A DNA stretch of 64,000 nucleotides, taken from positions 1 to 64,000 of the forward strand of contig JAZAYU010000893.1 in the NCBI GenBank assembly GCA_038501625.1, read 5' to 3'. The DNA is from Corbicula japonica (lineage: Eukaryota > Mollusca > Bivalvia > Venerida > Cyrenidae). Both the position numbers and the translations under genes were made by a program. Positions 53,719 to 64,000 of the stretch are shown here, piece by piece; position 1 is the stretch's first letter, and each line of letters opens with the position of its first letter. The notes under the pieces were generated by a model. The model was given only the letters and a program-made list of their open reading frames with translations. It ran no database searches and was not told the origin of the DNA.

Positions 53719-54460
53719 TTCTGTATTGCCCCCTACCCCTACCTCTACCGCGATTGAAGGATTTTGCTCGAAAGGGCTCGTTCGGGTTCGCAGCCGGATA
53801 TTGTTGGGTATTAGTTTGTCTTTGCGTTTTGAAGCAGTTTATCAAACTATGAGGATTGCCACAGGCAGAGCACACATGCTGAAATTTGCAGTTTTGCCAT
53901 TTGCACGAGCCTTTGTTAAAATCTATACAAGCGTGTGGGGGAAAGTTATGCCTATGAGGCATTGAAGGCTGACGTGTGTCAGTCACGTTCATGCATCTGA
54001 ACCAAAGATCGCTGTTGATGGCTGCCCAGGAACTAGGCGAAACCGCTTGGCGAAGACGAAATTGTTTATCATACGTTTGCCATGCGAAACCGGGCCGCAA
54101 TGAACATTCGCGAATTGTTGACATATAGTGTAGCAATTCAATGGACTTGTCAGTGTAAACACGCAAGTAAATAGATGCAAATATAATGAAGGCGTCTGTC
54201 CATTTCTGGATGCTACCTATGAAGTCCTTACACTCTTTCGGACGGGATATTAATTGACCATCCGAAATCATCAGTGTTTGCCCGGTGCATATTTCGGACA
54301 GTTCAACTGCACCTTTAAGTAATAATGAGAGATTAATATATTCCCCCTTATATATTTTCTGCTTTATCTCGTTTGGAACGTGCACGGCAAGGTCGTCTTG
54401 TGACGTACGGAACATTTCGGGCTGTAAAATATTCTGATGAAACGAGTTCAAGGAATCCAT
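53702..54460 (-). CDS. Gag-like protein with CCCH and CCHC-like fingers
   Basis: ATG at 54460. The body is helical (IKQKIYKGEYINLSLLLKGA, CKDFIGSIQKWTDAFIIFAS). Cys-rich region: CIDFNKGSCKWQNCKFQH (C-x7-C-x4-C-x3-H) then CSACGNPHSLINC (C-x2-C-x3-H-x4-C). It ends RGRGRGRGQYRSATEK, an RGG-like nucleic acid-binding tail. The frame overlaps the RT start by 17 nt. It likely coats the RNA. Confidence 0.8.
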   Translation of the reverse strand: MDSLNSFHQNILQPEMFRTSQDDLAVHVPNEIKQKIYKGEYINLSLLLKGAVELSEICTGQTLMISDGQLISRPKECKDFIGSIQKWTDAFIIFASIYLRVYTDKSIELLHYMSTIRECSLRPGFAWQTYDKQFRLRQAVSPSSWAAINSDLWFRCMNVTDTRQPSMPHRHNFPPHACIDFNKGSCKWQNCKFQHVCSACGNPHSLINCFKTQRQTNTQQYPAANPNEPFRAKSFNRGRGRGRGQYRSATEK

Positions 54461-54469
54461 AGGTGTGAT

Positions 54470-54814
54470 TTAATTTTGCTGAGCGACAGTGCCAGGAACG
54501 GTCATTGTGCCCGTACTGACGCATGTCTGTCTCGCCGTATTTTGCGGGACTGAGTTTGTAAAATCTGTATTAGACTGAGAATCAGACCGGGAGGGAACGA
54601 GATTACCACCACACCCTATATTACTAATATTGTTGGGCAAATTTACCACTTGTGAAGCGCGAATTATGTGGTCAAAGTCAATCACATGGCTACCCAGATT
54701 TTTCTCACCTTTGTCCTCCTCCAATATCCGTGTATCGTCAGAGCGTAGACGTTTATTTCCTACATTACTCCGTTGTTGGCCTGTTTTCCTTTTACCCTTG
54801 CCTCTTCCAGGCAT
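54470..54814 (-). CDS. Basic N-terminal ORF of the retroelement
   Basis: ATG at 54814: MPGRGKGKRKTGQQRSNVGN, then IDFDHIIRASQVVNLPNNIS and a Ser/Thr-rich tail ending VPGTVAQQN and TAA. It stops 10 bases before the gag-like ATG in another frame. It may be the N-terminal part of a single gag broken by a shift, or a separate small protein. The Lys/Arg-rich start suggests nuclear or nucleic acid binding. Confidence 0.6.
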   Translation of the reverse strand: MPGRGKGKRKTGQQRSNVGNKRLRSDDTRILEEDKGEKNLGSHVIDFDHIIRASQVVNLPNNISNIGCGGNLVPSRSDSQSNTDFTNSVPQNTARQTCVSTGTMTVPGTVAQQN

Positions 54815-54830
54815 AATTAACCTCCGATTA

Positions 54831-55360
54831 TTGGGATTTCACCGGATAAAATTTATCATGTAATTTTTTGCGGCTTGCAGTTGCGGACGATCGATTGGAA
54901 AGGCCCGGTAATCCGTGTAAACCGGAAACTGTGAAACGTTAGTTGCCCCTGATGTTATGTAAGCGGGAAAAGAGTCCTAAAAGTTTAAGCAAAATAATAA
55001 CGATGTATTTCTCATTGAAATAATCGGCATTATTTCATGCTATGTCATGTTCATGTTTAAATATGTAGTTTATGTGTTGTAGACGATGTACTTTGTACAA
55101 GTCTAAATAAACATTTGTCTTGTCTTGTCATATTCACATACAAATAAGTTGCAAAACAAAACAGTAACAAATTTTCAAAGAAAACTACAAACACACGAAA
55201 AACGAATCACGAACAGACGCAAAGGTAGAAAAATTGATTTAGGATGTCATAAACAAATAACTACGAAGCACGTAATGTTTCAAGTTTTTCCTTTCTTATG
55301 TACATAGCAATGTAAATGAATTTAGCTGTATTTTTTATTATACGAGGATTTGTGCCAGTC
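54831..55360. other. 5' flank of the retroelement
   Basis: Contains CCGGTAATCCGTGTAAACCG and 'gatgtactttgtacaagtct'. Probably the 5' non-coding part of the element to somewhere near 54980. No terminal repeat match to the 50.0-50.4 kb side was found by eye. Confidence 0.35.
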
Positions 55361-55366
55361 AAACTA

Positions 55367-56270
55367 TTAATATTTTATTTGAATTTTTGATCCGGATTGA
55401 TTATCTAAATGCTGCCTACCTTCGTTAATATAAGCTAGACAGCACAGCAAGAAATGAAACTCTGATTTATGGACATTTTGAATGCAATGTTTACCATATC
55501 TATTTTCTTTGTCAATTTCTAAGAACCTCCCTTGCTTTATTTCAAGACCATGTGAACTTATTCTAAAACGTGACATTTCTTTCTAATTTTATCATTATTT
55601 ACCTGAAAAAGATAGTTTTCAAATTTCAATTAAATCTTTTATTTTATGTAATAATCAATTTTATGTTGATTTGATAATTCTTCACTCAACATCTGGGCAT
55701 ATTCATCGTTGTTTAATTCATGTGAATAATTTTTGTTGGTCGCATCGATGTTTTGCCGCCAAGTAATTCCTAGCCCAAATCGGCCAAGAGTTGATTTTAT
55801 ATTGAAAACCCAGGATCCTTGTCTTAGAACTGATAATTTTGTTTTAGAAAAGATTTATTGATCAATGAGTCATTACTTCGCATGCTTTTTAACCAATATT
55901 TAAGCGCGTTCGCTCTTTTCCGAACACAGATAACGGTTTTCTACCAAGTTCGCCAAATAGCGCTACATTGGATATTTTAGGTCTTACTCCTAGGATATAT
56001 TTACAAACGTTTTAATGAAGCTTGTCAATTTCCTTGTAATTATGAATACCCCAGATTTCTGAGCCATAAAGAAGTTTTGGTGCAACGAATTTATCAATAA
56101 TTATCGGTATAGTTTTGCAATCAATTTTAACTATTAAAAACGGACAACAAAATTGTTATATGCTTTTAGATCTTGATCTTGAAGAGTTTTGACAACATCT
56201 TTTAATGTCCTGTGTGTTTAAATACAAGATCAAGATAGAATCAACTGTTTCGATTAGTTTGTAACCAAGG
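55367..56270 (-). pseudogene. LINE reverse-transcriptase C-terminal relic, second
   Basis: Minus-strand text with stops: DKFVAPKLLYGSEIWG, NYKEIDKLH then TAA, NVCKYILGVRPKISNVALFG, ELGRKPLSVF, and in the last part FRISSHGLEIKQGRFLEID, KENRYGKHC and EFHFLLCCLAYI. This is the post-RT region of a non-LTR element (GxEIWG and LGVRK-like blocks, then a Cys-His end). Different from the relic at 48.2-48.9 kb. Confidence 0.8.
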
Positions 56271-56282
56271 AATGCAATATAT

Positions 56283-56430
56283 ACTAATAGATGAAAAGTG
56301 AACTTTGAAAGCCGCCGAACACGACAAAAATGAAAATATTGCAGGGTCGATTTGATTGAGTCTGTTTATGGGCAGTAATGGAAATGTATATTACTGCCCA
56401 CGCCGCCTAGTCCCGGGTTGAGCGCAACTC
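56283..56430 (-). repeat. Dispersed short repeat R, inverse copy
   Basis: AAAGTGAACTTTGAAAGCCG, GAACACGACAAAAATGAAAA, 'gggcagtaatggaaatgta' and 'gcctagtcccgggttgagcg' are the reverse complement of the 37.3- and 47.7-kb copies. Confidence 0.8.
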
Positions 56431-56829
56431 AATATTTACACCAATAAACAGAACAATTTTGATCCATCCAAAAGAATGGGTTTGCCCTAAACGAACAAAC
56501 AATGGGCAGAACTAAACACAATAGAATTTTGACAGGGGATTTGAGAATTCTGAATATTACAGACAACGTCAAGGGCAAAATTTAAAAAGCAGGAAGTATA
56601 TTTTTAAGGTGATTGAACAATATCCAAATCTTTATTGACTGGGATATTCAAACCACCTATATTTAAACTGGCCTAAATATTTAAACAAAAGTAATTTTAG
56701 GAGTACTATTAACATAAGTATCGCGCTCAACGACCTTCAAAGAACGTAACTGATAACAGCACTGATTGAATGTACGGGGGGACTTTTTACAGCCGTCCAC
56801 ACGGCACAACCAACGCTACTGTGATATTA

Positions 56830-56905
56830 AAATAGATGAAAAGGGAACTTTGAAGCCGCCGTACACGACAAATATGAACATATTGTAGGCACGGTTTGAA
56901 AATCG
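56830..56905 (-). repeat. Dispersed short repeat R, short inverse copy
   Basis: AGATGAAAAGGGAACTTTGA then 'aagccgccgtacacgac' and 'aaatatgaacatattgtagg'. It stops at 'cacggtttgaaaatcg'. Confidence 0.65.
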
Positions 56906-57284
56906 AGTGTTTTGTTTATGTATGTTTGTCAAAGAAATAAGTTGAAATTATGTTGATTAAGTTGAAATTAAAATATATAGTAATTAATAGTATTAAAACT
57001 TTAGCAAACATTTTTCTTGTAAAGCTGGCCATAATTAGGTAATTGGTAAATTTGATCTTCCACCAGACCAATCAAATTTGACGATACCAATTATATTAAA
57101 TATTTAAATATGTACATATTTTGTAATAGTTTTAATCGTGATTCAACTGAGTTTGATAATCATGTGAGCTCAACGCAACAGTAGAGACGATAAATGCCTC
57201 AGTAAGATGTTATTTTAGAAACCTATAAAAAATAATAATATTATGAATACTATCAATGGTAAAATAAATCCTGACAGATCTGTG

Positions 57285-57427
57285 CCTGAGGTTATAAAAC
57301 TGGGCATGGAAACCAGTCTCAAATCTCAAGCATCTGATGGGCTGAAATGGCGACCAGTCGCCATTTCAGCCAATCAGATGCTTGAGATTTGAGACTGGTT
57401 TCCAATCTCAGCTTTATAACCTTCAGT
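57285..57427. repeat. Long near-perfect palindrome
   Basis: The left arm GAAACCAGTCTCAAATCTCA with AGCATCTGATGGGCTGAAATGGCGAC pairs with GTCGCCATTTCAGCC with AATCAGATGCTTGAGATTTGAGACTGGTTTC around a 2-base CA centre. It extends outward through GAGGTTATAAAACTGGGC and 'gctttataaccttc'. Arms are about 70 bp with few mismatches. Likely a palindromic MITE; its transcript would form a perfect hairpin. Confidence 0.9.
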
Positions 57428-60400
57428 CCTGAAAATTGGCTTTGTACTTTTAAACACATTTCTCGCTACATATAACTTTGCTACGCGCTTGCTCTAATTT
57501 TAACATTAAAAAAGTTGATTCATATTCATAAAAGGCTGTTTGTAGTGATGCTAGTGAGTTTTATTGTTCCAAGAACCATGATAAGGGGTTGTCGTGCTGA
57601 AAGTAACGGTAGTTGTGAGACTGACTGGTTAATTCTAAGTATTTATATATATAATATATTTTCTTTAAAGTAGTTATTTTTTAAGGCCATAAATTGTTGA
57701 ATTTTGACTGAGGAACTTACGATCAAATATATAATAAAGTTTGAGCACATTAAAAAAAAACACAATTTGAAGTCTGAATATCAAGTCTATTAAAATTTAT
57801 TATTAAATTTGATTAACATAATCAAGCTTGATTTTTTAGGGTAACTGCTTTTACATGCATGTTTTACACACGGGTATCTTTTTTTTAATGATTTTGAAAT
57901 TAGAATCTAATGAAAGGTTAAGTTTCGGCAGGTTTATTCTTTTTCGTATTAAAAATATTTAAGAAACTAAAACTTTTGCTGGTTATAACAAAATTTGAGA
58001 AATATGCGGAAAGTTCTAGTTTAGTAAATACATAAATATCAAAACTAAGCATGTTACTTAAAACTTCATTCTAGACTATTATCTTTAATTTGATATAAGC
58101 GGCGAAACATCTCCAAATAACAAATACTTATCCTGAATGGATGAAAAATGGAAGGGCTTAACTGTGATTAGTTTTATCAACTATGAATTTGAAAAAGGAT
58201 TGTCGCAAAAAAGTTCCTTTACCCACCGAATGATTTAAAATAAAATTTGAAAAAATAGAACATCACTGATAAATATATATTATTTTCGTGATTATAGCTA
58301 TTTCATAAATTAAAAAATACCACTCTTAAACTTTTATGACAATTAGTCTTTTTTCAGTAGTTAGCAAGTGCGCACCAAAACGCGCGAGCATCCTTAAAAA
58401 AGTTTTAAATAACATTCATATTGAGACGCCTAGTCGATTTTTAGATGCAATCTTTCTATCTGTCTTGTTGACAAAACATGTTTAATTTTATCGAATACTT
58501 ACCTGCGGTATGGAGATAACTTCCTGGCGATAACCACATGGCTACGTAACATGAGCAAATGAATTCTTTTAGTTTATCAGTTGATACAGGACTTCTTAGT
58601 CATACATTACTCTTTGTTATCTGTTAAAATATAAGAAGTTGAAAATGGAGATGAAATTGTCAGTGAAAATAACAAGATGTTGCAGGTAAGTTAATATTTT
58701 TAAGAAATTTCTCTAAAATACTTACACATTGTGATACATTTCTAAGTTCACCCATAGGCAAACAGTGAATTAACTTTGTTTAAACACTCAACAATTCACA
58801 AAGAACTATAATATATTTTTTATTGAACTCGCATTGAATTAAAACATAAATTTAGTGTTTATTAATTGTCAAGAAACGTTTCACGTGCACATTTTTAAAG
58901 GAAGATTTCCCGGGACGTATTGTTTAGTGTCCTCCATTATTACTTACATGAATTGCATAAATCGAAACATTTATTTTTAAATATAAAATATGACTTATCA
59001 AATATGTTTGAAAGCATTGCAATCATCGCCCCCGGCAGGTGTTGGCGTAATTGCGAGGCTGCAGAAGTGAAGCATTTATGATTGCATATATGACTCGGTG
59101 ATAATACGGAAATTAGAAAATAAATTCATCTTAAAATGTCAGATACAATAAAAACCAATATTGATTTAGGTATGTCGCTGGTTGATTTATGCTTTTTTTC
59201 TAATCGTCCAGGCGTAGCTCAACTGTTGATAAATAGGAAATACGTCATTTCCACTTTGTTGTTTAGATTCTTTCGACCCGCCAAAATGACCCAAAAACAT
59301 GGTAGAAAAAAACCCACAAAAAACACTCAAATTTGACACGAAATAGCGGAACTTTTAATGATAGGTTTATCGTCTTGTCGCAGAACAAGGTGTCGCGTTA
59401 TAACTAAAGTCAAGCTATCAGTCACAGTCCAGTGGCCCGAAATTAGTCTCATAATTATGCGTTTCCATTAAATCTAAGACAAGTTATAGATCTATAATTA
59501 AAATGAGAAATCAAACAAAGGAATCGACAATAATAAGTAAAATTGGCAGGATTCACGTGCTTTTTAGCGCTTCTTGGACTGTCGTTCTGTAATTTATTTT
59601 ATTAGTCTGTCTTGTTTCTGATAGTATGACTAAAGCGTCATTATTTTTTGTTGACTTTTATTTTGTCATGTGTGAATGTGTAACAAATTCTAGACGTTGA
59701 TAACGTCATCACTAGTGCTTAGACTCTAAACGATAATGCCTGTTATCTTTAATATTTATCTGGAAGGATACCCTTAAGTCTGGTATCCGACGTACTATCA
59801 AACAGTCCGTAAGGCATGGGCGGCGTCCTGTGTAAGTAGTAAATTTATATGAAAATGTTATATTATGGACAATTTGGATGAAATTACAAAATAATATGTC
59901 TCCCACTGTAGATTTACTATAGCACAATTTTTTTCTGAAAACCATACCATTTAATAGTAACCGATTTTTACTTGACATAGCATGGACCAGCATAACTTTA
60001 GGGTCGGTATCAATATCAGATATTTGCAAACAAAAGAAAGATACTAACGGAGTTTGGTCTATGCTTGTAAAACTCACACTGGCAAAACTAATATTTTTAC
60101 AATAATCTAATATGTTACCGTATTGCTCATTCCAACATAATATTCATGTTCTGAATGAACAAGCATGAAATAAAGTGTGTAATTGAATAATTGTGTTTGA
60201 CAGCTATTATTGTTCTTTAAACTTTCTTTTATCTATTTGAAGCAATTATGGAAGCCCTGTGCAGTTTTCTGATGTTTCTTAGAAGTGTATAGAAAGCTTA
60301 TTGTGTTGAAAGTCATGTTTAAAACTAACATCAATGATTAAATGTAGGAGATTTCCCAAAACGAATATTTTTGTACAAAGAACTTAAGAAACTTATCACA

Positions 60401-60732
60401 ATTATGCAATCATATAAGTTAAATTGAGTATGAAATAATAACAATACATATTCTATACTGTAAACCGAAAGTATGTTTTATGGTTTACAAAGTTAAACTG
60501 TATATTTATTAATTTTAAACCGGTAACCTCCGTATTATATTAATAAAGTACAAATCATAAATGAATTCAATGATTACATGGACATTTGCAATCATTTTTA
60601 GAATTGGTTCTGAAAGTGAAAAGAGATTAGAAGACTAGTGATATTAATATTACTTTGGAAAGTGTTACACAAATAAATAATATTTTACTTAATTTAATTA
60701 AATTTTTAAAAAGATGACTTCGAAAAATAATA
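57428..60732. other. AT-rich region, no supported gene
   Basis: A 121-codon minus-strand frame (60077-59712) and a 66-codon plus frame (59136-59336) lack recognised motifs. No tandem array. A local TCATCACTAGTG and several short palindromes only. Confidence 0.35.
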
Positions 60733-60812
60733 GAATGGTATAGGCTTTCAAAAACATACCCTTCGTAATTCCCCAGGGAGGGGGGTAGGGGTCTATTGAC
60801 AGCTCAAGGTCG
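60733..60812 (-). repeat. Inverse copy of the 62.6/63.1-kb repeat
   Basis: 'aggctttcaaaaacatacccttcgt' and 'aattccccagggaggggggtaggggtctattgacagctc' are the reverse complement of 62598-62682 and 63130-63204. Confidence 0.75.
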
Positions 60813-61682
60813 ATATGTTTCATACGGTTTATCTTAATTTATCAAAATAATTTCAAATTTCGATTTCAGTTAGATTTTAACTTGCAAGCAATACATCAAA
60901 CACGATGCGCGGCGACTGATATTTTCGTTGAGAAGTAGCGCGGGAAATTATAATTGACAGAAGGTTGTTCATTGTAAATCACGCCTTGAGGTTGGTTTAC
61001 TTTCAGGCTGTTTCAGCCACGCATTTTTTATTGTTTCAATATCCGCAAGTGGAATTTGGAAGTAAAATACAGCGTATTTTGATTAAAGGGGCAGTTCTAA
61101 CAGTCGTCGCATGACAAAAAACGTATTGGCGTCTTTTGAAGTGCAGCAGTGCAACAGGTGTTTACGGAGGTTGCTCGCTGGGTCAAAATCTGATTGAAAT
61201 AGAAAATTGTAGTAAATAATTGGGTATCTGTAAAATATGTTTTACACGGGTACAGTTTGTCAACCAGTTCTGGTTTATCTTTTTTATCCGTTGTGGAAAA
61301 ATATATTTAAAGCAATAATCTGATAAATTCGGGGTTTTTGTTTTATAGTATGCAAGATGTCTCACCAAAAATATGTTGCAATTATTTCAGTTTTCGCATG
61401 TGTTTACTTTCACTAATAAAGCAATAATTGACAGACTATTTAAAATCAATTCCGGTTAATTCAAGCAGTTTCGAATATAAATCGGGGCAGATCTCTCAAT
61501 ATGTTTTGACTATGATATCTGACAGCTGTGTAATGGTTTTGACAGACCGAATACGTTTTCACATGTGTCTGTCTTAGGGTGCAAAATAAATTTGAAAATA
61601 ATGTGTAATACATAAAATAACATAACTATGCAATAATATTTTTTATTAATAAAGCATTATCAAAAGCAGTAAAACATTCATG

Positions 61683-62100
61683 ACATCATAAGTTCCATTG
61701 CACAGCCTTCACGTATTGCACTAAGTGCATCTGATACAACCTTAAAGTAATGTTTACATGGGATAGAAAAGATATATTTACAAAGTAGCACAACATCACC
61801 CTCATTATGTGGAGCTGGCCGTGTTAGGTTGCTAGATATTTGGTAGCTTAGATACTTCTATGAACACTTTACCATCTTTGTCTAGGATATCTCTAAGTAC
61901 TAATGGCATTGGGCCATGACCAAACGGCTAACAAAGCCACATCTTACAGCTTTGTGTCTCTTTTCATCAGTTATACTTCCCATTTTATCCTTTGAAAAAA
62001 TCCAGCTCTGGAATCCTCACTAACTTCTGATTAACAATCTGATCCGAAATAGGTTGAAACGCTTGACTCACAGAAACCGTCACAAAAACAGAATGCAAAT
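61683..62100 (-). pseudogene. Unrecognised coding relic with several frameshifts
   Basis: Minus-strand frames line up in order: VSQAFQPISDQIVNQKLVRI, PELDFFKG, a shift, MGSITDEKRHKAVRCGFVSR, a shift, PMPLVLRDILDKDGKVFIEV, SKLPNI, a shift, PAPHNEGDVVLLCKYIF and YFKVVSDALSAIREGCAMEL, ending MMS and TGA at about 61682. An AATAAA followed by an A-run lies just past the stop (about 61655-61645), as in a processed copy. The charged, hydrophobic-core text reads like real protein. I do not recognise the family and no intron signal is seen. It could be a retro-copied host gene or a viral/mobile relic. Confidence 0.5.
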
Positions 62101-62595
62101 ATTTATACACACGGTTATGCTTGCGATTGTAACACCATGATAAAACACAATATTGCAAATTACCATTTTTTTTTCGTTTTTGGACCATTTAAGTTTAGTT
62201 TTTGCGATGGATGTCACGCTTTACGGTTACGCTGCCTAATTCTGCCCATCACTCAATGTCAGTTAAGTGGAAATTTTGATTTTCATAAATGAGTAAAACT
62301 GAAGTAACTGTGCAGCATGTTTTATTATTAGAAACAAAAACATAGACATAATTGGAACCGGAAAGCACACGTCGAAGATTTTCTCACGTTTAAATACTGA
62401 ATGTAACAATGATTTGAACAAACCTAATATATTAGCTAAGTAAGATACGTTAAGTTTGTTTTAATCAAATCACTTTGATTATGACAGATCCTTATAATAA
62501 ATCTTAAAAGGTATGTCATAGTATATGACTAAACTAGGTGACAAAGATTTACATGCTACTTTCATAATTAAGTTATACTCGTTATTTGTTTTAAT

Positions 62596-62860
62596 AGACG
62601 ATGAGCTGCCAATAGACCCCACTCCCCCCCCCCCCCCCCCTTGGGGAATTTTGAAGGGTATGTTTTTCAGAAAGCCTATACCATTCTACGCATTTTGCAA
62701 TTTGTTTGCACTCTGGCGAGCGGGGCGTTTTTCCGTAATGCCTGTTTGAATATGTTACCTTTGAAAAAAGTTTGTGTAAGAATGAAATAATTGACAATTA
62801 TAAAAGTTCTAAAATTAACCTATTTTTTCTACACCAGGAAGCTCTTATTTACATAACTAA
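62596..62860 (+). repeat. Direct repeat copy 1 with C17 homopolymer
   Basis: 'gagctgccaatagaccccactc', a 17-base C-run (62624-62640), TTGGGGAATTTTGAAGGGTA, 'ttttgcaatttgtttgcactctggcg' and 'ctacaccagga'. It shares most of its length with 63130-63360, about 530 bp downstream. The fragment at 60733 is its inverse. Confidence 0.85.
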
Positions 62861-63129
62861 TGCAATAAAACATCTGTAACCTACGGTATTGGTCTAAAAT
62901 AGTGATTAAGTTATGTTACTTAACATACAAACATAGTAAAATAAGATGTATGAAACATTTCTTACGTGCAGTAGCAAGTAATTTGTGCTTATAAGTAAAA
63001 TATAGTAAGATAATGAGAATTCAGGACAAATGTAATACAGTGACATACATTGGTACGTTAGCCCGTAACGCTATATTGAAATATGTTACCGAAAGAAAAG
63101 ACAATGGGAAAACAGGCCATAATGTATTA

Positions 63130-63362
63130 GACCTTGAGCTCCCAATAGACCCCCTCCCCCCTTGGGGAATTTTGAAGGATATGTTTTTCTGAAAGCCCAT
63201 GCCATTCTTCGCCTTTTGCAATTCGTTTGCTTTCTGGCGAGTGGGGAGTTTTACCGTTACGCCTGTATGAATATGTGACCTTTGAGAAAATTTTATGCTA
63301 TGAAGAAATAATTGCCAATTATAAAAGTTCTGAAATAAACCTATTTTTTCTACACCAGGAAC
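63130..63362 (+). repeat. Direct repeat copy 2
   Basis: GAGCTCCCAATAGACCCCCT, TTGGGGAATTTTGAAGGATA and 'ttttctgaaagcccatgcc' through 'tttttctacaccaggaac'. Same order as the copy at 62596-62860. Confidence 0.85.
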
Positions 63363-63370
63363 ATGTTTTT

Positions 63371-63462
63371 TATGCCCCCGGCATCTAGTGATTGAACCGT
63401 CCGTCCGTCCGTCCTTCCGTCCGTCCGTCCGTCCATCCGTCCGTACGTCCGTCCGTCCGTCC
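63371..63462 (+). repeat. CCGT microsatellite at the head of a dispersed element
   Basis: ATGCCCCCGGCATCTAGTGA followed by about 15 imperfect CCGT units, a common head for bivalve dispersed elements. Confidence 0.85.
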
Positions 63463-64000
63463 GGTTAACATTTTTCGGCAAGTTGGATATTTCTGAATTT
63501 CTACAAAGAGCATTGGCATGAAAGTTTACACACTTACTTAACAGTTCACAGGTCATGACCCTGACAAGTTACATAACTCTGGGTACCTTATTTCTGGTGT
63601 TATCTCCCCTTTTTGTACTTAAAAGAATGGTTAACCTGTTTCGGCAAGTTGGATATTTTTCCATTTCTACAAAGATCATTGGCATGAAAGTTTACAAACT
63701 TAATATACAGTGCACAGGGTATGACTCTTAACAAGTTACATAACTCTGGCTATCTTAATTCGGGGTTTTCTCCCATATTTGTACTTAGAGATAAATGGTT
63801 AACATTTTTCGGCAAGTTGGATATTTCTGAATTTCTACAAAGAGCATTGGCATGAAAGTTTAGACACTTACTTAACAGTTCACAGGTCATGACCCTGACA
63901 AGTTACATAACTCTGGGTACCTTATTTCTGGTGTTATCTCCCCTTTTTGTACTTAGAAAAATGGTTAACCTGTTTCGGCAAGTTGGATATTTTTCCATTT
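63463..64000 (+). repeat. 167-bp tandem repeat with two alternating forms
   Basis: Units begin GGTTAAC at about 63463, 63631, 63798 and 63965, alternating between 'atttttcggcaagttgg' and 'ctgtttcggcaagttgg' forms, so the higher-order period is about 335 bp. The array runs off the window. Confidence 0.9.

Larger units (their letters stand above)
50405..54830 (-). mobile_element. Tyrosine-recombinase retrotransposon (Ngaro/DIRS-like) with SGNH hydrolase
   Basis: Minus-strand order: basic ORF (54814-54470), gag-like (54460-53702), RT (53718-52588), RNase H (52658-51945), tyrosine recombinase (52011-51079) and SGNH hydrolase (about 50962-50409). Gag-like and RT overlap by 17 nt, RT/RNase H by 71 nt and RNase H/YR by 67 nt, all in shifted frames. 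There is no methyltransferase and no DDE integrase, which favours Ngaro over DIRS proper. Split or inverted terminal repeats were not found by eye, so the ends are approximate. Integration should occur by circle recombination and not by DDE strand transfer (family knowledge). Confidence 0.85.

Noticed and set aside
59712..60077. A 121-codon minus-strand frame
   Set aside because: No recognised domain, a non-ATG start, no splice signal and ordinary AT-rich composition. Could be an exon but not supportable.
63350..63556. A minus-strand frame with DGRTDGRTDGRT repeats
   Set aside because: Produced by the CCGT microsatellite.

Overview
This is a eukaryotic, AT-rich, intron-rich and transposon-dense genomic window. 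It most resembles a bivalve mollusc. The evidence is the gene architecture (a zinc-finger plus HECT ligase, and an integrase-core gene with small exons), a V-type tRNA-derived SINE, and many dispersed repeats of the kind that litter bivalve introns: the GAGCTCACCTGAGC, GTCTCCCCC..GGGAGACAT, AGGGCCATGATGGCCCT and ATACGCCC..GGGCGTAT families. The species cannot be fixed from the sequence alone.

Layout. (1) 1-13817, plus strand: the 3' part of a HECT-type E3 ubiquitin ligase gene, with eight visible exons. Two zinc fingers precede the HECT domain, which ends in the catalytic Cys and a Phe at position -4. The 5' end lies outside the window. It carries a frameshift near 140 and an in-frame TAG at 5529, so it is either decaying or mis-assembled. 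Its sixth intron holds a nested repeat: an outer terminal-inverted-repeat element, an inner TCGA-type element, and inside that about 0.9 kb of blocky pentanucleotides followed by 1.2 kb of CAA/ACC triplets. (2) 13818-19113: repeats and MITEs. (3) 19114-32078, minus strand: a gene with a helix-turn-helix and an rve/DDE integrase core, in four coding exons. Its first exon is split by a 4.2-kb DNA transposon (27592-31792) that encodes a pogo/CENP-B-like transposase with a C-terminal PHD-like finger. Another intron holds a TTAA-flanked element, which holds a second inverted-repeat element, which holds a SINE. (4) 33-35.4 kb: an inverted-repeat element and a frameshifted ORF with four membrane segments. 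(5) 35.4-39.8 kb: a degenerate tandem segmental duplication containing mariner relics and a 24-bp minisatellite. (6) 40-50 kb: simple repeats, a hairpin MITE, another 24-bp minisatellite, a LINE reverse-transcriptase relic and a CAATA-rich repeat. (7) 50.4-54.8 kb, minus strand: a tyrosine-recombinase retrotransposon (Ngaro/DIRS-like) with gag-like, RT, RNase H, YR and SGNH-hydrolase reading frames. (8) 55.3-64 kb: a second LINE relic, a large palindrome, an unrecognised coding relic with several frameshifts, and tandem repeats.

No tRNA or rRNA gene, CRISPR array or operon is present. Only the HECT gene and the integrase-core gene look like host genes. Everything else coding is mobile-element derived or broken. 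Splice sites were inferred by eye from GT/AG signals, reading-frame phase and protein continuity. Where phases are stated, they were checked to join.
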